Source of the DNA: Candidatus Omnitrophota bacterium | GTDB taxonomy: Bacteria; Omnitrophota; Gorgyraeia; Gygaellales; Profunditerraquicolaceae | Direction of reading: 5' to 3' | DNA: 38,128 nt | Assembly: GCA_016867095.1 (NCBI GenBank) | Contig: VGKK01000002.1 | Span: 1 to 38,128, forward strand | Shown here: positions 1 through 7,563 of the stretch, piece by piece | Layout of the letters: every line of letters starts with the position of its first letter | Numbering within the stretch: position 1 is the stretch's first letter | The notes under the pieces: model-generated | Told to the model about the DNA's origin: nothing | Databases searched by the model: none | What the model saw: the letters and a program-made list of their open reading frames with translations, nothing else | Translations under genes and position numbers: made by a program

Positions 1-1
1 A

Positions 2-1360
2 ACTAGGCGCAATGTTTTCCCGGTATTAGGGGGGTCAGCCTTAACTGATAAAGGCATCCCGCAAATTTTAGACGCCATTATTCAGTATTTACCCAACCCG
101 CAAGAGCGGCCAAAAATTGAGGCAACTGATCCTTTAAAACCCGAGGATAAAAAAGAAGTTGTTTTTAAGGAGGACGCGCCGTTCTGCGCCTTTGTTTTTA
201 AGAGCATCTCCGACCCCTATGTCGGGCAGCTGACATTGTTGCGGGTTTTTTCCGGAAAATTATTATCAAATACCAGTTTTTATAACGTGAATAAAAGGAC
301 CAGGGAGAGGATCGGCCAGATTTACCTCCTGCAGGGTAAGGAGCAGGTTGGCGCGGAGGCCGTTGCTTGCGGCGATATTGTGGCCATCGCCAAATTAAAA
401 GAGACGGTAACTTCGGACTCGCTCTGCGATGAGAAGGCGCAGGTTTTATTCGCGCCGATAGTTTTCCCCGAGGCCGCGATATCCGCTTCGGTAAAGCCCA
501 AGTCGCGCGAAGACGAAGAAAAAATTTCTATTGCCCTGCACAAGCTGGTGGCAGAAGACCCCACTTTTAAAGTTACGCATGACCCGCAGACCAAGGAACT
601 GATTATTTCCGGGTTGGGCGACCAGCATTTAGGCGTGATGGTTAACCGTTTAAAGAAACGCTTTCATGTGGATGTGGAAATGGGCACGCCGAAAGTCTCC
701 TATAAGGAAACCATTACTAAAGGCGTGAAGGTGCAGGGTAAATTCAAGCGCCAGTCCGGCGGCCGGGGCCAGTACGGGGATTGCTGGATTGAAGTTGAGC
801 CCTTGGGGCGCGGCGGAGGTTTTGAATTTATTGACAAAATTTTCGGCGGCGCTATCCCGCGCAATTTTATTCCCTCGGTAGAAAAAGGCGTGCGCCAGGC
901 CTGCCTGGAGGGCGCGGTAGCCGGTTGCAACATTGTAGATCTGCGGATAAGGCTTGTGGACGGCTCTTACCATGAAGTTGATTCTTCGGATATGGCCTTT
1001 CAGATTGCCGGGGGTATGGCCCTAAGAAAGGCCGTGCAGGAGGCCGGGCCGGTGCTCCTGGAGCCGATAATGGATGTAGAGGTGTTTATCCCCGAGGATT
1101 ATTTGGGCGCAATATCAGGAGACCTGAATTCCCGGCGCGGCCGCATTATGGGGATGGATGTAAAAGGTAAATCCCAGATTGTCAAGGCCCAGGTCCCGCA
1201 ATCGGAAATGTTCACCTATGCCAATGACCTGCGTTCCTTGACCGGCGGCAGGGGTTCGTACTCTATGCGTTTTTCGCATTACGAGGAAGTCCCGCACAAA
1301 ATTGCCTCCACGATTATCGCTGCTTATCAAGCCACCAGAAAACAGGAAGAGCGCGAATAA
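2..1360 (+). CDS. Elongation factor G-like GTPase (EF-G2 type), 5'-truncated by window edge
   Basis: This is the C-terminal ~450 residues of a translocase of the EF-G family; the reading frame is open from the window edge. The first residues (PVLGGSALTDKG) match the end of the G domain including the G5-like SAL motif. Domain II (FVFKSISDPYVGQLTLLRV), domain III (KISIALHKLVAEDPTF, GLGDQHLGVMV), domain IV (KRQSGGRGQYGD, FGGAIPRNFIPSVEKG) and domain V (EPIMDVEVFIPEDYLG, DLNSRRGRIMGM, TGGRGSYSM) follow in order. The form GDCWIEVEPLGRGGGFEFIDKI resembles the EF-G2 / EF-G-like subfamily more than canonical FusA. These paralogues often have unclear roles, so translocation is a family inference. The GTP-binding loops lie outside the window and could not be inspected. 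A YchF-like gene follows 35 bp downstream on the same strand. Confidence 0.9.
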   Translation, partial: TRRNVFPVLGGSALTDKGIPQILDAIIQYLPNPQERPKIEATDPLKPEDKKEVVFKEDAPFCAFVFKSISDPYVGQLTLLRVFSGKLLSNTSFYNVNKRTRERIGQIYLLQGKEQVGAEAVACGDIVAIAKLKETVTSDSLCDEKAQVLFAPIVFPEAAISASVKPKSREDEEKISIALHKLVAEDPTFKVTHDPQTKELIISGLGDQHLGVMVNRLKKRFHVDVEMGTPKVSYKETITKGVKVQGKFKRQSGGRGQYGDCWIEVEPLGRGGGFEFIDKIFGGAIPRNFIPSVEKGVRQACLEGAVAGCNIVDLRIRLVDGSYHEVDSSDMAFQIAGGMALRKAVQEAGPVLLEPIMDVEVFIPEDYLGAISGDLNSRRGRIMGMDVKGKSQIVKAQVPQSEMFTYANDLRSLTGGRGSYSMRFSHYEEVPHKIASTIIAAYQATRKQEERE

Positions 1361-1395
1361 TACAGTCACCAAGGCAACGCTAAAAAGGAAAAAAG

Positions 1396-2097
1396 ATGAA
1401 AATCTGCGCATTTTCTATCCCGGAAATAAATATAGGTAAGCACAATATAAAGGACTCGCGGCTGGATGAGGTAGATAAGATTACCAAATCCAAAAAGAAA
1501 ACTTATATGCAGGCGGAGGTAGTTACTCAGGATATGGCTGTTGACGCGGATGCCATATTGGCCCCGCAGGACGCGCGCGCCGACCTTGTGCTGAAGGATT
1601 TGGAATTTGTGGAAGCGCGCTTTTCCCGCAGCGAGCAGGAAACGGAAAAAGCGCTTTTGAATAAATTAAAAAGTACGCTGGAAAAAGAAGAATTCATTAG
1701 CAGCCTGCAATTAAACGACGAGGAGAAAAAGATAGTCTCCGGATACGGGTTATTGACCTCCAGGCCGGTTGTCGTCCTGCAAAAAGAAGATTTAGCTGAC
1801 CAAGACGCGGCCTTGGCCAAGGCGGTTAAAGAGAGCGGTTTTATCAGTTTCTTTACCACAGGAGAAAAGGAAACCAGGTCTTGGCTGATTAAAAAAGGCA
1901 CCACTGCCTGGGAGGCGGCAGGCTCAGTGCATTCAGATATCCAGCGCGGCTTTATTCGCGCTGAAATCATCAGCCTCAATGATTTTTTAAGTTGCGGCGG
2001 AGAAAGCCAGGCAAAGCAGCAAGGCAAGATGCGCCTTGAGCCAAAAGAATACGTTATGCAGGACGCGGATTTAACAAATTTTAGATTTAATAAGTGA
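1396..2097 (+). CDS. YchF/OLA1-like protein lacking the GTPase core (coiled coil + TGS domain)
   Basis: The protein has 233 residues, against about 360 for YchF/OLA1. The last ~115 residues match the YchF C-terminal TGS (DUF933) domain: FFTTGEKETRSWLIKKGTTA, AAGSVHSDIQRGFIRAEII, KEYVMQDADLTNFRFNK. The middle resembles the YchF helical coiled-coil segment (ADLVLKDLEFVEARF compared with the family's NTELILADLETVEKR). The N-terminus keeps short echoes of the G domain: an MKI strand and SRLDEVDKITKSKKK, which parallels the DPRLDKLAEIYKPKK region. The P-loop (GxPNVGKST in YchF) is replaced by FSIPEINIGKHNI, and no DxxG or NxxE switch motifs are visible. It therefore probably cannot bind ATP or GTP. 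Known YchF acts at the ribosome; a retained ribosome or RNA contact through TGS is inference. It sits just downstream of the EF-G-like gene. A GGAA-type site precedes the ATG. Its stop overlaps a palindromic repeat. Confidence 0.8.
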   Translation: MKICAFSIPEINIGKHNIKDSRLDEVDKITKSKKKTYMQAEVVTQDMAVDADAILAPQDARADLVLKDLEFVEARFSRSEQETEKALLNKLKSTLEKEEFISSLQLNDEEKKIVSGYGLLTSRPVVVLQKEDLADQDAALAKAVKESGFISFFTTGEKETRSWLIKKGTTAWEAAGSVHSDIQRGFIRAEIISLNDFLSCGGESQAKQQGKMRLEPKEYVMQDADLTNFRFNK

Positions 2098-2260
2098 GCG
2101 CATAAGTTGTGGAGCACGCACCCGGCTTTGTTGGAATAGCCGGCGTGCCGCTTTCTGCGGCAAGTGCGACATAACTTATATGCGCGAACTTATCCCGCCG
2201 AGTATGGCGAAATTGTCGTAAGAGAATTTCACCATATCTTACGAGGCGGGACAGAGTAAT
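2094..2260 (+). repeat. BIME-like palindromic element, copy A (variant)
   Basis: The element begins with foot GTGAG, overlapping the stop of the upstream gene. A long hairpin follows (GCGCATAAGTTGT paired with ACATAACTTATATGCGC) with an internal ACCCGGCT/AGCCGG(C)GT stem. The foot GAACTTATC comes next. The left hairpin closely resembles copy B near 24.5 kb, including CCGCTT..GGCAAG. The centre differs: CCCGCC/GGCGGG encloses two competing stems (see findings), and a second outer hairpin is missing. It fills the region upstream of purH. Confidence 0.7.
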
Positions 2261-2278
2261 AAAGAAAGGAGTATGGTT

Positions 2279-3841
2279 GTGGTTAAAATTAAGCGTGCGT
2301 TAATTAGCGTTTCGGACAAAACCGGCATCCTGGATTTTGCCAAAGAGCTAAATAACATGGGCGTGGATATTCTTTCTACGGGCGGCACGGCAAAATTACT
2401 GCGCGAAAACAATATCCCGGCAAAGGAAGTATCGGAATACACCGGTTTTCCCGAGATGCTGGATGGAAGAGTAAAGACCTTGCACCCTAAAATACACGGG
2501 GGGCTCCTGGCTATACGCGATAATCCCCAGCATATGCAGAGCCTCAAAGAGCATGATATCGGCTTAATAGATATGGTGGTAGTAAATCTTTATCCTTTTG
2601 AAAAGACCACCCAGAAACCCAACGTTTCCATAGAGGAAGTCATTGAAAATATTGACATTGGCGGGCCTTCCATGCTGCGCTCCGCGGCCAAGAACCATCG
2701 TTTTGTGGCGGTGATCTGCAATCCGTTGCGTTATTCCCAGGTAATCGCGGAGCTGAAGAAAAATAAGGGCGCAATCCCCGAAAGTTTAATGCGCGAATTG
2801 GCGGTAGAGGTGTTTAAGCGCACCAGCCTTTATGACGGCGCCATATATGAATACCTGAACAGGTACCTGACAGGCCTGGCCCAGCAGCCTGCGCAGGGTT
2901 TTCCCAAAGAACTGAATTTAGAATTTACTAAATTGCAGGACCTGCGCTACGGAGAGAATCCGCATCAGCAGGCGGCATTTTATAAAGAAAAGGGCAAGGC
3001 CAAAGGGCTGATAAACTTAAAACAGTTGCAGGGTAAGGAGCTATCCTTTAACAACATTTTAGATTTAAATGCCGCCTTTGAGTTAGTCAAAGAATTCAGC
3101 AATCCGGCAGCGGTAGTGGTCAAGCATAATAATCCCTGTGGCGTAGCCGAAGATAAAACGCTGGATAAGGCCTTTCTGGCAGCCTGGAAATGCGACCCTC
3201 TTTCGGCATTCGGCGGGATTGTCGCCTTAAATAGAAAACTGGATTTGGCGACTGCCGCGCTTATCGCAAAAAGCGGATTCCTGGAATGTATCATTGCCCC
3301 GGAGATTCCCGCGCAAGTCAGGGGTTTATTTGAAGGAAAAAAGAACCTGCGTTTAGTGGAATTAGCCGGCCTTGAGCCGATTGCCGAGCTGGAATTTAAA
3401 CGCGTCAGCGGCGGGCTCCTGTTGCAGGATAAGGATTTAGACACCCTGGATCCTAAGAACCTTAAGGTAGTGACTAAAAAGAAGCCGACCAAGAAGGAAT
3501 TGGAGAGTCTTATCTTCGGCTGGAAGGTGGCCAAGCACGTAAAGTCAAATGCCATTATTCTGACCAAAGGCACAAAGACTATCGGTATCGGCGCAGGCCA
3601 GATGTCCAGAGTAGATTCAGTGATGATTGCCAAAAAGAAGGCTCTGGTTTCCACTCAGAATACCTGCCTGGCCTCGGATGCCTTTTTCCCCAAGGAAGAC
3701 GCGGTCGTCAACGCGATTAAGGCCGGGGTAAAGGCGGTTATTCAGCCCGGCGGCTCCATTGCCGACGAAGCCATTATCAAGGTTTGCGACAAGCATAAAA
3801 TTTCCATGGTCACGACGGGCATCAGGCATTTTAGACATTAA
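2279..3841 (+). CDS. purH: Bifunctional AICAR formyltransferase / IMP cyclohydrolase
   Basis: PurH catalyses the last two steps of de novo purine synthesis: formylation of AICAR with 10-formyl-THF and cyclisation of FAICAR to IMP. The cytosolic protein has about 520 residues, normal for the family. The N-terminal MGS-like cyclohydrolase domain shows KRALISVSDKTGI, STGGTAKLL, FPEMLDGRVKTLHPKIHGG and DIGGPSMLRSAAKN. The transformylase domain shows LRYGENPHQQAA, GKELSFNNILDLNAA, the catalytic-type KHNNPCG near residue 282, DPLSAFGG and the C-terminal VIQPGGSIAD. An ATG at 2273 is possible, but it lies only 1 nt after AAAGGAG. The GTG at 2279 has correct spacing and gives the usual N-terminus MVKIKRALISV, so I chose it. 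folC, which also belongs to folate/one-carbon metabolism, follows 108 bp downstream across a palindromic repeat. Confidence 0.97.
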   Translation: MVKIKRALISVSDKTGILDFAKELNNMGVDILSTGGTAKLLRENNIPAKEVSEYTGFPEMLDGRVKTLHPKIHGGLLAIRDNPQHMQSLKEHDIGLIDMVVVNLYPFEKTTQKPNVSIEEVIENIDIGGPSMLRSAAKNHRFVAVICNPLRYSQVIAELKKNKGAIPESLMRELAVEVFKRTSLYDGAIYEYLNRYLTGLAQQPAQGFPKELNLEFTKLQDLRYGENPHQQAAFYKEKGKAKGLINLKQLQGKELSFNNILDLNAAFELVKEFSNPAAVVVKHNNPCGVAEDKTLDKAFLAAWKCDPLSAFGGIVALNRKLDLATAALIAKSGFLECIIAPEIPAQVRGLFEGKKNLRLVELAGLEPIAELEFKRVSGGLLLQDKDLDTLDPKNLKVVTKKKPTKKELESLIFGWKVAKHVKSNAIILTKGTKTIGIGAGQMSRVDSVMIAKKKALVSTQNTCLASDAFFPKEDAVVNAIKAGVKAVIQPGGSIADEAIIKVCDKHKISMVTTGIRHFRH

Positions 3842-3947
3842 GTCAAAACTCAAAAGTCAAAAGTAAAAAGTTCAAGGCAAAATTCAAAAGTTTTTAATTT
3901 TTACTTTTTACTTGCACTTTTGACTTTTTACTTTTACCTTTTGACTT
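3840..3947. repeat. AAGTCAAAA-type iterated palindrome, copy 1
   Basis: This 108 bp imperfect inverted repeat fills the whole purH-folC gap. The left arm iterates AAGTCAAAA/AAAAGTAAAAAG units; the right arm carries their complements and ends TTTTGACTT. It overlaps the purH stop codon and ends 2 nt before the folC start, leaving folC with no recognisable Shine-Dalgarno site. A nearly identical copy lies at 34536-34645. Confidence 0.9.
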
Positions 3948-3949
3948 AA

Positions 3950-5266
3950 ATGACCTACCCAGAAACTATTAAATACCTAGAATCTTTTATTAACTACGAA
4001 AAGATTCCCGCCTACCCTTATAAAGAGTCCTTAAAATTAGAGCGCGTCAAGGGGTTCCTGGCCGCGATAGGCAACCCCCAGGATAGCCTGAAGTGCATTC
4101 ATATTGCCGGCACCAAAGGCAAAGGCTCAACCTGCGCCTTTCTTACCTATATATTGCGCCAAGCCGGCTTTAAGGTAGGGTTATACACTTCCCCGCATTT
4201 GTCGGATTTCCGCGAGAGAATCCGTATATTAAGTCACAAGTCACAAGTCACAAGTCACAAGTTAAGTAGAGAATTTGAAGGGATGATCTCACAAAAGGAG
4301 ATTAGTGATTTAGTCGCCAGATTAAGGCCGGCGATAGAGGATTACAACAGAAATTCCAAATACGAGAGGCTTTCTTTTTTTGAGGTTTATACTGCCCTGG
4401 CCTTTGTTTATTTTAAAGAAAAAAAAGTGGATTTCGCGGTTTTAGAGACCGGTTTAGGCGGGAGGCTGGATGCGACTAATGTGGTAAATCCTTTAGTCGC
4501 GGTAATCACGCCCATCAGTTATGAGCACACACAGAAACTGGGCAATACCTTAAAAGAAATCGCCCAGGAAAAGGCAGGAATCATTAAGCCGCAAGTCCCG
4601 ATAGTTATTAGCGCTCCGCAGGAAAAAGAGGCTGGTAAGGTCATCCGGCAGAGGTGCAAAGACGCCGGAGCCAAATTATACGAAATAAAGCAAAATAAAT
4701 ATCCCCGTTTTAAAATAAAACTGCTGGGAGAGCATCAACAGATTAATGCTAATGTAGCTGCGCAGGCGGCCAGGGCCTTGGGTTCTTGCGGGATTAAAAT
4801 TAGTGAAAAGACAATTCAAAAAGGCCTCTGTCAGACGGTTTGGCCAGGACGCCTGGAAATAGTTGCCAGAGAGCCTTTGGTAGTTTTAGATGGCGCGCAA
4901 AATGTAGCCTCGGCAGTTGCTTTAAAAAAAGCAGTCCAGGATAATTTCAAATATAAGGAATTAATTTTGGTTTTGGGAATTTCCAGCGATAAAGATATTA
5001 AGGGAGTTTGCCGGCAATTATGCCCTTTGGCAGATAAGATTATTTTGACGCGAGCGAATAATCCGCGGGCAACAAAGGTGGATGAGCTTGAGAAAATTAT
5101 TAAGTCACAAACTAGGTGTCAGGTGCCACAGATTATTATGACCGAAAATGCGAGAGAGGCAATGAATAAGGCCAGGGGTATAGCTCATAAGGAAGATTTA
5201 GTATTAGTAACGGGGTCATTGTTTGTAGTAGGCGAGGCGCGCAAATTGCTAAAAAAACTTGACTGA
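3950..5266 (+). CDS. folC: Folylpolyglutamate synthase / dihydrofolate synthase
   Basis: FolC attaches glutamate to dihydropteroate or tetrahydrofolate with ATP, in a Mur-ligase-like fold. The 438-residue length is normal. The N-terminal ATPase domain has the P-loop GTKGKGS at residues 54-60, then TSPHLSDFRERIRI, FFEVYTALAFVYF, ETGLGGRLDATN and the SYEHTQKLGNTL(K)EIAQEKAGI signature. The C-terminal ligase domain shows WPGRLE, LDGAQN and VTGSLFVVGE. Residues ~95-112 form an insertion after RIRI where relatives usually have a short DG/NG turn. Its first part (SHKSQVTSHK) is encoded by four tandem AAGTCAC units and so reads as a low-complexity insertion in frame. The folate substrate links it to purH upstream. 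The start follows a palindromic repeat directly; no SD is visible. Confidence 0.95.
   Translation: MTYPETIKYLESFINYEKIPAYPYKESLKLERVKGFLAAIGNPQDSLKCIHIAGTKGKGSTCAFLTYILRQAGFKVGLYTSPHLSDFRERIRILSHKSQVTSHKLSREFEGMISQKEISDLVARLRPAIEDYNRNSKYERLSFFEVYTALAFVYFKEKKVDFAVLETGLGGRLDATNVVNPLVAVITPISYEHTQKLGNTLKEIAQEKAGIIKPQVPIVISAPQEKEAGKVIRQRCKDAGAKLYEIKQNKYPRFKIKLLGEHQQINANVAAQAARALGSCGIKISEKTIQKGLCQTVWPGRLEIVAREPLVVLDGAQNVASAVALKKAVQDNFKYKELILVLGISSDKDIKGVCRQLCPLADKIILTRANNPRATKVDELEKIIKSQTRCQVPQIIMTENAREAMNKARGIAHKEDLVLVTGSLFVVGEARKLLKKLD
4231..4265 (+). repeat. Tandem AAGTCAC repeat inside folC
   Basis: Four perfect 7-bp units AAGTCAC are followed by a degenerate AAGTTAA, all in the folC reading frame. 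The unit resembles the AAGTCAAAA unit of the intergenic palindrome just upstream. Five units of 7 bp give 35 bp, not a multiple of three, so the frame is kept by the exact length of the whole insertion. Confidence 0.85.
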
Positions 5267-5347
5267 GGTGGATTAAGCGGGATAATTAGGCTATGCAGAT
5301 TGGATAGTGGTGAAGTTGGAAGGGGTAAATCCTCCACTCTAAAAAAG

Positions 5348-5387
5348 AAAAACCTTCGTTGGCCAGTTTTGGTCGGCGGAGGTTTTT
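5348..5387. terminator. Rho-independent terminator, probably bidirectional
   Basis: Arms AAAAACCTTCG and CGGAGGTTTTT pair with one G-T wobble, with TTGGCCA/TGGTCGG extending the stem. The A-tract on the left and T-tract on the right allow use from either side. It closes the purH-folC unit. Confidence 0.75.
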
Positions 5388-5438
5388 ATGTTTTTAGGAG
5401 ATTAAGGCGGATTTGTTCGTTTGGGGAATATTTAGAGA

Positions 5439-7418
5439 ATGAAAAGTAGAATTATTGGCATATTAGGCGAAGACGGAGTTATCTCGCGGGCGCTTAGCGG
5501 TTATGAGTCAAGGCCGGAACAGATCAAAATGGCCGAAGCAGTGTGCGAGGCAATTGAATGTGGAAAACATCTCTTAGTCGAGGCAGGTACCGGCATCGGG
5601 AAAAGTCTGGCGTATCTGGTGCCTTTTATAATTCATGCGGTAGAAGGCGAAAAGAAAATAGTTATATCAACCAACACAAAAACACTTCAACAGCAATTAT
5701 GTCAGAAGGATTTGCCGTTTCTAAAAAGATCTCTGGGGATAGAGTTTGATTTTACCTTATGCCTGGGCAGCGAGAATTATCTCTGCAAGAGGCGGCTTAA
5801 CAGCAGTTTTACTTATGATCTCTTTGAAACCGATGCGCAAGCCGAAGACTTAAAGAAAATCATGGCATGGTCAGAGCGTGCAGAAAGGGGTATTAAGTCA
5901 GATTTAGAATTCGTTCCGAGAGGCGGGGTTTGGGATAATGTATGCAGGGATCCGGATTTATGCATTGGTAATAAGTGCCATTATAATAACGGCTGCTTTT
6001 ACAGGAAGGCAAAAAGCGCGCAGAAGAATGCGCACGTTCTTATTGTGAACCATTCGCTTTTCTTTACGAATTTATCCGCAGGCGGCCAGGTTCTTCCGCA
6101 GTTTGACGCCGTAGTTTTTGATGAGGCCCATACGCTGGAAGAGGCCGCGGCAGGGTGTCTCGGTTATGAAGTCAGCAATACCCAGGTAAAATACCTGCTT
6201 GATTCGATATATAACTCTAAGACGAAAAGAGGCTTATTGTCTAAGTTCAAGCGGGCGAAGCATCAGATAGGCGTCATACAGCATAGATTGGAAGAGGCAA
6301 GGACCGCTGCTATGCAATTTTTTAACGCTGTTTCTGAGAAATTTGGCAGTCAAAGCGATGTTAAGAGGATACGAACTGCGAATATCATTTATAACTATTT
6401 AGACGAACCGCTAAAAGGGTTGACGGAAGCCATAAAAGGCTTAATTGATTGCGTTAATAAGCAAGAAGATGAGGTTTTGTTAAGGTTCTATGTCAAAAGA
6501 TGCATCGGCCTGAGGGCATCGCTTGAATTTATATTGAGTCTTGAGGAGAAGGCGGATTACGTTTACTGGGTTGAAGTGGCAGCGCGCCGCCGCGGCATAA
6601 AATACTCACTTTTGGCAAGCCCTATAGAGATAGCCGAAGAGCTGGATAATCAGCTATTCAGTATCATTAAGCCGGTAGTTTTAACTTCCGCCACGCTCGC
6701 TGTTAATAATAATTTCAGTTTCATAAGAAAACGCCTGGGTATAAAGGACTGCATAGAAGCGCTGTTGAATTCGCCTTTTGATTATAAAAAGAACGTCACT
6801 CTATATTTGCCGAGGAATATAGCCGATCCCGGCAACGATCAGGAATTGTTTCTCCAACAGGCGCTGGAGCATATCAAGCGGATAATAGATGTTATGGGAG
6901 GTAGGACATTTATCCTCTTTACCAGCTTTCGGATGCTGAATTTTATAAGCAAAGAATTGAAGAGTAACTATAAAGATATTCTTCTTCTGCGGCAAGGCGA
7001 GCGTCCCCGTTACACTCTCCTTGAAGAGTTTAAGAAAAATTCTAACGCTGTTTTACTTGGGACTAACAGCTTCTGGCAGGGCGTAGACGTTCCAGGCAGG
7101 GCGCTTGAGTGCGTGGTGATAGCTAAGTTACCGTTTTTAGTGCCGGATGATCCGATTACAGAAGCCAGGACGGAGTTAATAGAGTCGCGTAATGGCAATC
7201 CTTTTACGGAATATCAGATCCCCCAGGCAATAATGATGTTCAAGCAGGGCTTCGGCAGATTGATAAGGAACAAGACCGATAGAGGAGTAGTAGCGGTTCT
7301 TGATCCAAGGATTTCAACAAAATATTACGGTAAATCTTTCATAAATGCCATACCGGAATGCGGGCATATTTATGATATTAACGATATTAAGGAATTTTTC
7401 AAAGCAGCCTGCCCGTGA
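5439..7418 (+). CDS. DinG/Rad3-like ATP-dependent helicase with Fe-S cysteines
   Basis: The product is an XPD/Rad3-like superfamily 2 helicase of 659 residues. Walker A is EAGTGIGKS (residues 48-56), and the Walker B DEAH box is at 228-231 in VFDEAHTLEE. Cysteines at 116, 169, 175, 180 and 186 lie between them in the position of the 4Fe-4S domain of DinG/XPD proteins. Downstream motifs include VLTSATL, FILFTSFRML, GTNSFWQGVDVPG (motif V) and QGFGRLIRNKTDRG (motif VI). Relatives unwind 5'-overhang DNA, R-loops or D-loops in repair. Length and architecture fit bacterial DinG or YoaA; I cannot separate these by eye, so no symbol is given. Similar GGCGGAGGTTTTT..TGTTTT segments lie on both sides of the gene. 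The gene starts ~50 bp after a terminator; no clear promoter was found. Confidence 0.92.
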   Translation: MKSRIIGILGEDGVISRALSGYESRPEQIKMAEAVCEAIECGKHLLVEAGTGIGKSLAYLVPFIIHAVEGEKKIVISTNTKTLQQQLCQKDLPFLKRSLGIEFDFTLCLGSENYLCKRRLNSSFTYDLFETDAQAEDLKKIMAWSERAERGIKSDLEFVPRGGVWDNVCRDPDLCIGNKCHYNNGCFYRKAKSAQKNAHVLIVNHSLFFTNLSAGGQVLPQFDAVVFDEAHTLEEAAAGCLGYEVSNTQVKYLLDSIYNSKTKRGLLSKFKRAKHQIGVIQHRLEEARTAAMQFFNAVSEKFGSQSDVKRIRTANIIYNYLDEPLKGLTEAIKGLIDCVNKQEDEVLLRFYVKRCIGLRASLEFILSLEEKADYVYWVEVAARRRGIKYSLLASPIEIAEELDNQLFSIIKPVVLTSATLAVNNNFSFIRKRLGIKDCIEALLNSPFDYKKNVTLYLPRNIADPGNDQELFLQQALEHIKRIIDVMGGRTFILFTSFRMLNFISKELKSNYKDILLLRQGERPRYTLLEEFKKNSNAVLLGTNSFWQGVDVPGRALECVVIAKLPFLVPDDPITEARTELIESRNGNPFTEYQIPQAIMMFKQGFGRLIRNKTDRGVVAVLDPRISTKYYGKSFINAIPECGHIYDINDIKEFFKAACP

Positions 7419-7497
7419 GCAATAGAATAACTCTTGCCAAGTGTTGGTTGAAATTCCGGCCGGCGGAGGTTTTTGTGTTTTATGGGGAGAATTCGGA

Positions 7498-7526
7498 TTG
7501 ACTTCGACCTGCAATAGGGTTAAAAT
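7498..7526 (+). promoter_or_regulatory. Sigma70-type promoter for the type III R-M operon
   Basis: TTGACT and TAAAAT are separated by exactly 17 bp. The predicted transcript would start near 7533, about 30 nt before the mod start codon, which has a GAGGAAAA ribosome site. Confidence 0.7.
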
Positions 7527-7563
7527 CTCTAAGGGCTGTAAAGAAAGAAGATGAGGAAAATTA

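Noticed and set aside
2098..2272. ZTP or purine riboswitch before purH
   Set aside because: The purH position invites it, but neither the ZTP consensus elements nor a purine-riboswitch junction are visible; the sequence is explained by the palindromic repeat family.
2980..3654. 224-codon minus-strand ORF inside purH
   Set aside because: It is antisense to a clearly conserved gene, rich in Ser/Leu/Phe as expected for a shadow frame, with no recognisable domain.
5315..5340. tRNA-like 3' end (GGGGTAAATCC..)
   Set aside because: No matching acceptor or anticodon arms could be found upstream.
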